A stretch of 18,092 nucleotides of DNA from a bacterium (GTDB lineage: Bacteria > Krumholzibacteriota > Krumholzibacteriia > Krumholzibacteriales > WJIX01), in NCBI GenBank assembly GCA_021160845.1, contig JAGHBT010000241.1:1-18092 (forward strand), given 5' to 3'. Position 1 is the stretch's first letter. Each line of letters starts with the position of its first letter. A program made the position numbers and the translations under genes. The notes under the pieces are model-generated. The model saw only the letters and a list, made by a program, of their open reading frames with translations. It did no database searches and had not been told where the DNA came from. Of the stretch, positions 1 to 7,365 are shown piece by piece.

Positions 1-75
1 CCAATAGATAGACAATAATTCCACAAAAAAATGTTTTAAAGATTTTGTTTATTTTAACTATTCCCCACAATATAT

Positions 76-104
76 TTGAAACGTCAACAAAGAAGGAATA
101 TATT
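76..104 (+). promoter_or_regulatory. Probable sigma-70 promoter of nadA
   Basis: TTGAAA at 76-81 and TATATT at 99-104 are separated by exactly 17 bases, each one mismatch from consensus. Transcription would begin near 111, leaving a leader of about 110 bases before nadA. No NAD-regulator operator or riboswitch was recognised in the leader. The first 75 bases are AT-rich and hold no gene that I can support. Confidence 0.5.
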
Positions 105-219
105 GCAATGCGAAGATAAATAACAACCGCGCAGAGATTAAGCGTTTCAAGAGATTTGATTGAAAACTACAGGGAGAACTCGTAATCGATAAACATTCTG
201 CCCGAAAGGGATGTCCATA

Positions 220-1119
220 ATGATTAAAGAACAAATTCTTGAACTTAAAAAGAAAAAAGGCATCAGCATTCTTGCTCACAATTACCAATCTCCCGAGATT
301 CAGGATGTCGCGGATCACCTGGGCGATTCCCTCGCCCTGAGCCGTACGGCGCGCCATCTTGACGTTGATACGATAATCTTCTGTGGTGTGCTGTTCATGG
401 CTGAAACTGCTTCTATTCTATCACCGGAAAAAAAAATTATTATCCCCGACCTTAATGCGGGGTGCCCCCTAGCGGATATGATTACACCTGGCTCCCTCCG
501 GGAGTTAAAAAAGAAACACCCCAAAGCAGTTGTGGTAACATATGTTAACTCTACAGCTGAAGTTAAAGCGGAAACGGATATCTGCTGCACCTCGGCAAAC
601 GCGCTGGAAGTAGTAAATTCGATACCGAACAATAAAGAAATCATCTTTGGGCCTGACAAGAATTTAGGTTCATGGGTTGCTTCACAAGCAAAACGCGACC
701 TTATCCTCTGGGATGGCTTTTGCGTTGTCCACCAGAAGTTTTCCACCGAAAAAATCGAAGAGTTAAGAACAAAGTATCCGGGATCTGTGGTTATGGTCCA
801 TCCGGAAGTTCCCCCTGAAATTGAAGCGGTATCCGATGTGACTCTTGGTACCGGTGGGATGATTCGTTTCGCGGGCGCGAGCGATGCCAGCACCTTTATC
901 GTCGGAACGGAAGTGGGCATGGCCTACCGTCTAAAAACACTCTACCCGAACAAAAGTTTTATTCCGGCATCTTCCGGCGCCGTGTGCAAGAACATGAAGA
1001 AAATTACACCGGAAAAACTTCTTCAATCTCTTAAAACCCTAAAGCCTGTAGTCACTGTTCCCGACAATATCGCCGAAGCGGCCCGGAGCGCGATTGAAAA
1101 AATGGTCGAAATTAAGTAA
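220..1119 (+). CDS. nadA: Quinolinate synthase NadA
   Basis: NadA condenses iminoaspartate with dihydroxyacetone phosphate to make quinolinate, the de novo precursor of NAD, using an oxygen-sensitive [4Fe-4S] cluster. Counted from this start the protein has 299 residues, the usual length of the compact NadA type. The three cluster cysteines are visible: C82 in GCPLADM, C168 in GFCVVHQ and C256 in AVCKNMK. The family N-terminus ILAHNYQ and the motif FCGVLFMAETA are also present. I prefer the ATG at 220 over the one at 211, because GAAAGGG at 204-210 sits 9 bases upstream of the former and directly abuts the latter. nadB and nadC are not next to it, so it appears to be a single-gene unit. Its stop overlaps the convergent radical SAM gene by 8 bases. 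Identification is secure. Confidence 0.97.
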   Translation: MIKEQILELKKKKGISILAHNYQSPEIQDVADHLGDSLALSRTARHLDVDTIIFCGVLFMAETASILSPEKKIIIPDLNAGCPLADMITPGSLRELKKKHPKAVVVTYVNSTAEVKAETDICCTSANALEVVNSIPNNKEIIFGPDKNLGSWVASQAKRDLILWDGFCVVHQKFSTEKIEELRTKYPGSVVMVHPEVPPEIEAVSDVTLGTGGMIRFAGASDASTFIVGTEVGMAYRLKTLYPNKSFIPASSGAVCKNMKKITPEKLLQSLKTLKPVVTVPDNIAEAARSAIEKMVEIK

Positions 1120-2059
1120 GACTGCAGAGCTTCCTTATTCCGTACGAATAGCTCTTTTGTGATTTCCTTTCAGACTTTAAATAGTATGATACATATTGAC
1201 CGCAGTTGCTTCCGATAGAGTTTTCTTCCAGCTCTCCGACACTTAGAACAACATCGTATCCGGCGTATTTCAGTTTGTCTATACGGTCATAGTTTTTCCT
1301 GCCGATCTTCAGATATGAAGAAAGTTCGTTTTCTTCAACCCGTTCGGTAGGATTAACCGGTGTTATTTTAATCAAATAATTTTCGGGATCAAAATATCGG
1401 CGCAAAATATCGCTGTCTATTGCCGCTTCTTCTGTAAGAGCAAAATTTAATGTTATTTTTCTGTCGCCCTTTCTGAAAAATCTATTGCCATACCTCGCTA
1501 TTTTTTCCAATCCCCATTTTCCCATAGGGATAAGCCAATCCCGCATCTTCGGGTCAGTGCTGTGAATGGAAAACTGAAGCTGGAACCTTTCTTCGTAAAA
1601 CTCCTCCTTGATCTCCAGGAGTCTTTCAAAAAACTCTTCAGACCCGGCGGGAGCAATTGTCGATACCGCAGGCATAAGCCCCGGAGCGTTATAACGCTCC
1701 GGCAATTCCGACAAGACATCAAGGACATTCGGATTAAGCGCGGGTTCTCCCATTCGGGCAAACTGAATCTTAAATTTCTCCGCCGGGACTTTCATCTCCG
1801 GATACCGTTTTTTTATCATATAGTCAATCTGAAAAAAAATCTGTTCAGCGGACAGCCGCCCCCGGTATCCCCCTCCGGCGTCACACATTTTGCACCCGCA
1901 CGGACATCCAAACAGAGTTGACACTATCAACACCCATTTTTTATCCCTGGAAACCGGGGGTTGTATTGACTCGACAAACTCTACCCCTCTTCCGCCGGTT
2001 GTTTCAGCAATATAGACTATAGCAATATCCTCTCTACCCACACTTGATACAACCTTCAT
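1112..2059 (-). CDS. RlmN/Cfr-like radical SAM protein, altered active site
   Basis: This 315-residue protein resembles the RlmN/Cfr radical SAM methyltransferases that methylate adenosine in 23S rRNA or tRNA. The cluster motif is C52-x3-C56-x2-C59. Family landmarks follow in order: RMGEPALN near 102-109 (compare MGEPLLN), SIHSTDP near 164-170 (compare SLHA) and NCGQ at 285-288. In E. coli RlmN the methyl-carrying residue is C355 in an ACGQ-like context, matched here by C286. The second essential cysteine, C118, lies seven residues before the first cluster cysteine; here that position is Ile45. The enzyme may therefore not perform RlmN chemistry. It is the last gene of the corrinoid methyltransferase operon, starting 2 bases after the flavoprotein gene with no clear Shine-Dalgarno, which suggests translational coupling. 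The superfamily call is firm, the substrate is unknown, and it is unlikely to be the housekeeping rlmN. Confidence 0.85.
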   Translation of the reverse strand: MKVVSSVGREDIAIVYIAETTGGRGVEFVESIQPPVSRDKKWVLIVSTLFGCPCGCKMCDAGGGYRGRLSAEQIFFQIDYMIKKRYPEMKVPAEKFKIQFARMGEPALNPNVLDVLSELPERYNAPGLMPAVSTIAPAGSEEFFERLLEIKEEFYEERFQLQFSIHSTDPKMRDWLIPMGKWGLEKIARYGNRFFRKGDRKITLNFALTEEAAIDSDILRRYFDPENYLIKITPVNPTERVEENELSSYLKIGRKNYDRIDKLKYAGYDVVLSVGELEENSIGSNCGQYVSYYLKSERKSQKSYSYGIRKLCSLT

Positions 2060-2061
2060 AA

Positions 2062-2982
2062 TTACACATGTATCCTTTCCGCTATTTCCATAGCCGCTCT
2101 TAATCCATCGCCAACCGATATTGCTACTTGCCTGTATAGCAAATTTCCCACATCGCCGGCAAGAAAAAGCCGGCGTTCTGATTCTAGAAATGCCATTTTC
2201 CTCTCAATTCTTTCCGAAAGGAAATCAAGCCTGGGCTTTCGACCTATCGCAAATAAAAGATGATCCGCGGTAATGCCATCTTTGTCCTCAAAGCCTTTTG
2301 GTAGATTAGCTTTCATACTCTTTTCTTTCTTCAATTTCAAAAGAAGTTCCCCGTTCTTAATGTCCACTTTGCCAATTTCGACCTCTCTAAAATAATAGAT
2401 TTTTTTATTTGCGAGAACCCTTTTATAGAGAACCAACAAACACCGGGGAGACTTGCTCCTTCCCAGGATTAAGACATCATTTTCAGATGATAGGGTTACC
2501 GCGTAATCAAACGCCGCGTCTCCGGCTCCCACTATCACTATTCTCTTTCCGTATAGATTCAGTATTTCTTCCACATTGTAGTGAACCCTTTTTGAAGCGG
2601 CGCCGGATATTGCAACATCGAAATTCTCGCTTGGCGTTGTTCCGGAAGCCAATACAAGATACTTAGTCCGCCGTTTTCCCGAAGGGGAGCCTATACTGAA
2701 AAGGCCTGAAGAATAGTCCGCTATTTTAACCTCTTCTTTTAAAACGCGGATCTTGTACTTCTTGAATTGTTGTTCAAAACGCTCTGCCAGACATCGACCC
2801 TTTATTCCTTCGGGGAACCCCGGATAGTTTTCTATAAAATTCGCGCTGCGAAGAAGGCCTCCGATACGTTCTTTTTCAAAAACAAGGGGGTTGACATCGC
2901 TGTGTTTTAACTGGATTGCCGCCGCTATACCAGCAGGTCCGGCTCCGACAACTATCACTTCTTCATCGGTCATAGCGCTCAT
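2062..2982 (-). CDS. FNR/thioredoxin-reductase-like FAD/NAD(P) oxidoreductase
   Basis: This 306-residue flavoprotein has the two-dinucleotide-fold architecture of thioredoxin reductase and YumC-type ferredoxin-NADP reductase. The FAD fold begins with GAGPAG at 13-18. The NAD(P) fold carries IVIVGAGDAAFDYA near 145-160, and a C-terminal FAD motif LFLAGDVGN is present. The redox CxxC that precedes the NADPH fold in thioredoxin reductases is missing; the equivalent stretch reads VHYNVEEI, closer to YumC-type FNR. It should therefore move electrons between NAD(P)H and a protein partner rather than reduce thioredoxin. The start codon overlaps the stop of the hydrolase gene (ATGA). Because Co(II) corrinoids must be reductively rescued, a natural inference is that it feeds the MetH-type reactivation protein encoded in the same operon. 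That partner role is not shown by the sequence. Confidence 0.85.
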   Translation of the reverse strand: MSAMTDEEVIVVGAGPAGIAAAIQLKHSDVNPLVFEKERIGGLLRSANFIENYPGFPEGIKGRCLAERFEQQFKKYKIRVLKEEVKIADYSSGLFSIGSPSGKRRTKYLVLASGTTPSENFDVAISGAASKRVHYNVEEILNLYGKRIVIVGAGDAAFDYAVTLSSENDVLILGRSKSPRCLLVLYKRVLANKKIYYFREVEIGKVDIKNGELLLKLKKEKSMKANLPKGFEDKDGITADHLLFAIGRKPRLDFLSERIERKMAFLESERRLFLAGDVGNLLYRQVAISVGDGLRAAMEIAERIHV

Positions 2983-3635
2983 TCTTCCCCATCTTCCAAG
3001 ACATTCACTACATCCTCAACAAACACCGGTATAGCAACCCCATGAGAAAGATTAAGAAATGTTGCTTTGTGAAAATCCATATTATATGTTGCCGTAGCAT
3101 CCACGGGGAAAAGAACCTCAAAGCCCCTTACAAAAGCGGATCTCGCGGTTGACTCGCAACAAAGATGAGTCATTACACCAGCTATCACGATCCTTTTTAC
3201 ACCTATTTCCCGAAGCGCCTCTTCCAGGTTGCTTTTGTAAAAAGCGTCATATTGCGTTTTCCTGACAACCTGCCCCACCCCCTCAAGCTGGCTGCACAGT
3301 TCACTTAAAGGGTTTTCTTCGACAATAAGCTCTCCCCACCATTCCCGCATCATATGCGCGTCCTCGGCCGTATTAATGTGCCGGGTAAGAAAAACAGGTT
3401 TTCCGGCTTTCATAAACCGTTCTGCCAGATACTTAATTCTTTTGATTACGGGAGGCGCAGCGGGTATAAAAGCATGGGAATTTTTATCGAGGAAATACCG
3501 CTGCATATCCAATATCACCAGAGCCGTGTTCGACAAGCCTTTCCATTTCCTTCTCAAGCCTTTTAGCTCAAGCTCTTCAAGAAGCTGTCGTGATTCAGCC
3601 GCGATATTTTCTTCAGTAAAATATTTTTTTTTCAT
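2979..3635 (-). CDS. Isochorismatase-family cysteine hydrolase
   Basis: This 218-residue cytosolic hydrolase belongs to the isochorismatase/N-carbamoylsarcosine amidase superfamily. The catalytic triad is readable: D43 in VILDMQRYF, K126 in VRKTQYDAF and C159 in GVMTHLC, followed by ESTA. The segment TRHINTAEDAHMMREWW resembles the carbamoylsarcosine-amidase-like branch. The DxH metal site of nicotinamidase PncA is absent, so NAD salvage is unlikely despite nadA lying nearby. The gene starts 10 bases after the MttB-family gene, has no Shine-Dalgarno, and overlaps the flavoprotein gene by 4 bases, so it is translationally embedded in the methyltransferase operon. It may open or deaminate an N-methylated amide before or after demethylation, but the substrate is unknown. 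The first codons are ATG plus nine A residues, a slippery start. Confidence 0.88.
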   Translation of the reverse strand: MKKKYFTEENIAAESRQLLEELELKGLRRKWKGLSNTALVILDMQRYFLDKNSHAFIPAAPPVIKRIKYLAERFMKAGKPVFLTRHINTAEDAHMMREWWGELIVEENPLSELCSQLEGVGQVVRKTQYDAFYKSNLEEALREIGVKRIVIAGVMTHLCCESTARSAFVRGFEVLFPVDATATYNMDFHKATFLNLSHGVAIPVFVEDVVNVLEDGEE

Positions 3636-3645
3636 TAAATACTTT

Positions 3646-5109
3646 TCAATCCGGCAATTCGGGGAGCTTATCGATTCCTGCCTTTTTTGCCTCCCGTAAC
3701 ATAATTTCTTTTATAGCTTCCGATTTCTCAAATTCGAGAGGTGCAGAATTATGTGATTTTAAAATCTTCGCGACCCTGCCTGAAGCCCTCTTTAAGATAT
3801 CCCCCTCACTCACATCCGCTTCCTTTTCCCCCATAGCACGATCTATAACCGCGTCCGGTAAATATGCTTCTTCCCGATACCACTGCAGCGTGCTTTTAAG
3901 AGTCAAGAATGTCTTTTTCCTTATTCCCTCTTCAATAATTTCCTTCGGACGATCGGCCTCTCTTAATTTTATCCCCTCCCTGAATCTTTTTGCCATCATA
4001 CAAATTTCATGATCCAACACCAGTTTTTCCATGCTCTGGCAAGTCTGGAAATTATGCATTCCGGGACCTGAAACATTATTCACCCCGCTAAGCGCGGCAA
4101 CGAGCGCGCTCATAGCCGTCTCCATACCCGCCTGATAGTCTACCGCTTTGGAATCACTCAGCGCCATATAGGCGTGCGACGGCAGCCCGAGATATCTCGC
4201 GATCTGAGCACCCGCTCCATTTATCATCTGCGTTTCAACAGCCCCCATGGGTGTGGTTGCTTTCCTCATATCGAAACAGGCCGGCGACCCACCGTAAATA
4301 ACCGGAGCGCCGGGCATTGCAATCTGATTAATCACTATACCGCTCAGATTTTCCGCGCAGTGCTGTGTGACGGTTCCAACCAGCGTAATGGGAGATGTGG
4401 CGCCAGTCAGTGGCATCGGAACAATCTGAACGGGGATTCCCGACTTCGCGCAATCGACAAGGTTACCGACTGTCAACTCAGACCAGGATAGGGGAGATGT
4501 AGGACAGCAGTCAAAAATCGCGATCGGTCTTTCTTTTAATTCTTTTTTTCCCCCCCCCACCACCTGTAACATCTCCCTCATCGGTTCAAATCCATCCAAG
4601 CTAAAAGTTCCCGTAACCACAGGTTTGCCGGAAAATAACAGCGCTAAATAAAGCCTGTACCTATCCGCTATTTCCTCCGGCACATCACCCGGCACAAGGG
4701 CTGTGCTTTGAGCGTCGTAGGCCTTAAGTGAATCTGTCAGTCTGGCAAATTGAACCAGATCTCTACTGACAGGAGTTGCTGTTTTTCCGGCGCCGTATCT
4801 CAGTATTTGAATTGCCGATGAACCGGGGTTAAAATGCAGATTCCATCCGCCAATATCCATAGCGGGCTTTCCGTATCTGTTATAAACAATTACTTTGCCC
4901 GGAGCGGTTTCTATCGCGTTTCGAACCACCTCTTCAGGTATAAATGCTCGGGAATTAGCGATTCTTATCCCTGCTTCCCTAACAAGGGACAGAACCTCCT
5001 CGCTCTCTATGTAAACACCTGTTTCGGAGAGGATGGCTATAGCTTGCTCAACGATTTTTGCTATTTTTTCTTCTTCAAACCATTTGATCTGCGTAACATT
5101 TTGCATCAT
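3646..5109 (-). CDS. MttB-family corrinoid methyltransferase, non-pyrrolysine
   Basis: This is a 487-residue member of the trimethylamine methyltransferase (MttB) superfamily, whose members move a methyl group from tertiary or quaternary amines to a cognate corrinoid protein. Landmarks are PMPLTGATSP near 231-240, PGAPVIYGGSP near 266-276, DYQAGMETAMSALVAALSG near 324-342 and SMEKLVLDHE near 359-368. The frame has no in-frame amber codon, so it lacks pyrrolysine and belongs with the MtgB-like branch, known to use glycine betaine and related quaternary amines. Its substrate cannot be read from the sequence. It follows the reactivation-domain gene by 49 bases. A 14-codon frame (5150-5106) in that gap ends at ATGA on its start codon. 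Codons 184-189 contain a G9A7 run (4543-4558), a possible slippage site. Alternative start: the second ATG, at 5106. Confidence 0.92.
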   Translation of the reverse strand: MMQNVTQIKWFEEEKIAKIVEQAIAILSETGVYIESEEVLSLVREAGIRIANSRAFIPEEVVRNAIETAPGKVIVYNRYGKPAMDIGGWNLHFNPGSSAIQILRYGAGKTATPVSRDLVQFARLTDSLKAYDAQSTALVPGDVPEEIADRYRLYLALLFSGKPVVTGTFSLDGFEPMREMLQVVGGGKKELKERPIAIFDCCPTSPLSWSELTVGNLVDCAKSGIPVQIVPMPLTGATSPITLVGTVTQHCAENLSGIVINQIAMPGAPVIYGGSPACFDMRKATTPMGAVETQMINGAGAQIARYLGLPSHAYMALSDSKAVDYQAGMETAMSALVAALSGVNNVSGPGMHNFQTCQSMEKLVLDHEICMMAKRFREGIKLREADRPKEIIEEGIRKKTFLTLKSTLQWYREEAYLPDAVIDRAMGEKEADVSEGDILKRASGRVAKILKSHNSAPLEFEKSEAIKEIMLREAKKAGIDKLPELPD

Positions 5110-5158
5110 TTCTTCTTTTTTGATAATCCCTGTCCGTTAAACAGCTCCATTTTTCCTT

Positions 5159-5770
5159 TTAGAGTTTTTCCAGGAAATTTTTACCTCTTAACCTTACCGG
5201 CGTTTCTGATATATGTATGGCGAAAGATATCGATTTTCGCGGAGACATCATCATGCTACTCGCCAAAGTGACTCCTATCCTGTCTGCCGGCAGAAGTTCA
5301 AAAAGATTTCTCTGATTAGCTATCTTCCATTCCCCATATCCGGGGCTCGCGCGGGGTGATATTTTTTTTCCTTCTCCGGTAGCAATTTCCGCTATCTTGT
5401 TTTCGATATAATTTGCCACCTCCTCAGCAGCCACAGACCCCGCTGAATCGAGCAGTACGGCTTCCAGTATCGAGTCCTGTCTGGAAAGAAGGCCTACTTC
5501 CTTCTCCAACCTCTCTCCTATCGTACATACGGAAAACGCCATTTTCTCAAGTGAATTAAAAATATCCGTTCCACCCAACTTCCTCCCTTCAGTGATCACA
5601 TAAATGCCTCTTGGTTCTATCAAATTCGACGCGCGATCAAGCACCCTCTCGATTTTTTCCTCGATACCTTTACCCTTCCAACTTTCCGCTCTACCCATAC
5701 TCCCAAGTATTTTAAGAAGCTCAACCTCTCTAATCTCTATTTCTATATTGCCCAGTAGTACCGGCTCCAT
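5159..5770 (-). CDS. Stand-alone MetH-type reactivation domain protein
   Basis: This 203-residue protein matches the C-terminal AdoMet-binding reactivation domain of cobalamin-dependent methionine synthase. The best evidence is RASPGYGEW at 140-148, which corresponds to the AdoMet-binding RxxxGY motif of MetH, followed by IGVTLASSMMMSPRKSIS near 165-182, equivalent to the IGV-TES-A--P--S stretch that ends MetH. In MetH this domain binds AdoMet and helps remethylate the inactive Co(II) cofactor using an electron donor. Here it is a separate polypeptide. Its ATG follows the TAG of the homocysteine methyltransferase gene with no gap, and GGGGAG lies 5 bases before the start, so the two are probably made together. 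It most likely services the corrinoid protein encoded two genes upstream. Confidence 0.85.
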   Translation of the reverse strand: MEPVLLGNIEIEIREVELLKILGSMGRAESWKGKGIEEKIERVLDRASNLIEPRGIYVITEGRKLGGTDIFNSLEKMAFSVCTIGERLEKEVGLLSRQDSILEAVLLDSAGSVAAEEVANYIENKIAEIATGEGKKISPRASPGYGEWKIANQRNLFELLPADRIGVTLASSMMMSPRKSISFAIHISETPVRLRGKNFLEKL

Positions 5771-6688
5771 CTATTCTCCCCGTTCCTTCCCTAAATCTTC
5801 CAGCTTCCCTCGAACCACCCTTATAAATTCCGGCGTAGTACCGCAACAGCCACCAACAGCGTCGGCGCCTTCTCTTACTATTTTCTCGATATCTCCGGCG
5901 AAATCCTCCGGGGACTGCGTGTAGTGTGTCTTCCCTTCCGTCAACACGGGCTGTCCCGCGTTTGGCTGAAAGAGAAGGGGTATATCTGTTTGAGCCCTTA
6001 GCTCTCTTGCCAGTCCTATCATCGGACTACTTCCCAGCGTGCAGTTGGCTCCTATCATGTCGGCGCCCTCCCGTCCAAGGATCTCCGCCGCTTCCCGAGG
6101 GGTATTCCCCATAAGTGTAAAGTGCCCCCTTGGCTTCTTATCGAAAGTAAGCTCCACTACTACAGGTTTGTCCGAAACCTCCTTCACCCCCCTCAAGGCC
6201 TCCACCGCTTCCCTCAAATCACTCATGGTTTCTATAAGAAAAAGATCCACTCCTCCCTGATCCAAAGCACGAGCCTGCTGCCTGAAAGCGTCTCTTGCTT
6301 CATCTTCCCTCAAACTTCCAACAGGAGAAAAGAATTGCCCCGTGGGGCCTATATCACCCGCCACAAGAACGCGACGGTCTTTGAACCTTTCCGGCGCCTC
6401 GCGTGCGATAGCTGCCGCTTTCCTGTTCGTTTCCTCAGGATCTAGCATCGCGCCATATCTTGATAAAGATAATTTAATACCATTCGCTCCAAATGTGTTC
6501 GTTTGAATAATATCCGCGCCGGCTTCTATATACTTAACATGTATATCTAAAAGATCCTTGCCCCTTGAAAAAACCCAGCTTTCCGGTATTTCATTTTCTC
6601 CTAACCCCGCGTCTATCAACATAGTTCCCATCGCCCCGTCAAAGAGCAGAATTTTCTTGCAAAGCAATTCCTTTAGATCAAACCTCAT
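5771..6688 (-). CDS. Homocysteine S-methyltransferase (MetH N-terminal module)
   Basis: This 305-residue (beta/alpha)8-barrel methyltransferase would pass a methyl group to homocysteine to form methionine. The N-terminus ILLFDGAMGTML is the MetH/BHMT signature. The three zinc-binding cysteines are visible: C216 in GANCTLG and C281-C282 in GGCCGTTPEF. It corresponds only to the first module of MetH and has no folate, cobalamin or reactivation domain attached; the last two are separate neighbouring genes. A strong Shine-Dalgarno, GAGGGG, lies 5 bases before the ATG, and the gene follows the corrinoid protein gene by 29 bases. Other methyl acceptors, such as selenocysteine or another thiol, are possible within the family. 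The adjacency to a corrinoid protein makes methyl-Co(III) the likely donor rather than S-methylmethionine or betaine. Confidence 0.92.
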   Translation of the reverse strand: MRFDLKELLCKKILLFDGAMGTMLIDAGLGENEIPESWVFSRGKDLLDIHVKYIEAGADIIQTNTFGANGIKLSLSRYGAMLDPEETNRKAAAIAREAPERFKDRRVLVAGDIGPTGQFFSPVGSLREDEARDAFRQQARALDQGGVDLFLIETMSDLREAVEALRGVKEVSDKPVVVELTFDKKPRGHFTLMGNTPREAAEILGREGADMIGANCTLGSSPMIGLARELRAQTDIPLLFQPNAGQPVLTEGKTHYTQSPEDFAGDIEKIVREGADAVGGCCGTTPEFIRVVRGKLEDLGKERGE

Positions 6689-6717
6689 GTTAACCCCTCA
6701 CAACAATTATATCTTTT

Positions 6718-7365
6718 TCAACTGCCTCCGATTAACTCTCCGATAAGTTTTACGGCGGCCACGGCATCCTTGGCATATCCGTCAGCTCCTATTTCATCGG
6801 CCCACCTTCGGCTGCAAGGAGCTCCCCCAACGATGACACGGAACTTTTTTCTGATCCCCCGTTCTTTAAGCGCCTCGACTATTTTACGCTGTTTCTGCAT
6901 CGTTGTAGTAAGAAGCGCCGAGGTAGCAATACAGTTTACTCCCCTCTTGCTCGCCTCTTCTATAAATATGTCCACTCCAACATCAAACCCCAGGTCATAG
7001 ACTTCAAATCCGTTCGCGGAAAGCATTGTCGAGACAAGGGTCTTTCCTATATCATGAATATCCCCTTCAACAGTACCAATAACCAATTTGCCCTTTCCAA
7101 AATTTCTTTTCTGTTGCTCGGCGAGAACTGGATTAAGAAGAGAAAGTGCTTTTTTAATCGCTTCAGCCCCCATTACGAGTTCTGGAAGAAAAAAGGCGCC
7201 ATCCTCCCAGAGGCGACCCACCTCCTCTATCCCCTTAACAAAGCCATTTTCGATAACATCAAGTATCGGTTCCTTTTTATCTATTGCCTCTGTCGCCAGT
7301 CTTTGAGCGAGGTCGCTGTCTCCTTTTATAACCGCCTGTTTGCATTCTTCATAAAACTGCCGCAT
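6718..7365 (-). CDS. Corrinoid (B12-binding) methyl-carrier protein, MttC/MtbC-like
   Basis: This 215-residue protein is a small corrinoid methyl carrier. Residues 1-88 form the helical cap typical of MttC, MtbC and MtgC-type proteins (LWEDGAFFLPELVMGAEA). Residues 92-213 form a Rossmann-like B12 domain with the base-off signature GDIHDIGK at 101-108, where H104 is the expected lower cobalt ligand. GGAP at 180-183 is the usual second cofactor loop. It would accept methyl groups from the MttB-family enzyme and donate them to the homocysteine methyltransferase. It is the first gene of the tight operon, with GGAGA 3 bases before the ATG. The 136-base gap upstream is the largest in the minus-strand block below 13 kb. 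I saw no cobalamin riboswitch there. Confidence 0.95.
   Translation of the reverse strand: MRQFYEECKQAVIKGDSDLAQRLATEAIDKKEPILDVIENGFVKGIEEVGRLWEDGAFFLPELVMGAEAIKKALSLLNPVLAEQQKRNFGKGKLVIGTVEGDIHDIGKTLVSTMLSANGFEVYDLGFDVGVDIFIEEASKRGVNCIATSALLTTTMQKQRKIVEALKERGIRKKFRVIVGGAPCSRRWADEIGADGYAKDAVAAVKLIGELIGGS

Noticed and set aside
58..357. A 99-codon minus-strand frame over the nadA promoter
   Set aside because: It overlaps the nadA promoter and coding start, and its translation has no recognisable features.
315..920. A 201-codon open frame on the minus strand opposite nadA
   Set aside because: It lies wholly inside the well-supported nadA gene and its translation shows no recognisable domain.
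2979..3635. Nicotinamidase (PncA), suggested by nearby nadA
   Set aside because: The aspartate-histidine metal site of PncA is missing and the surrounding motif resembles another branch of the superfamily.
3646..5109. Pyrrolysine-containing trimethylamine methyltransferase
   Set aside because: The reading frame is continuous with no in-frame amber codon, so this is a non-pyrrolysine MttB homologue.
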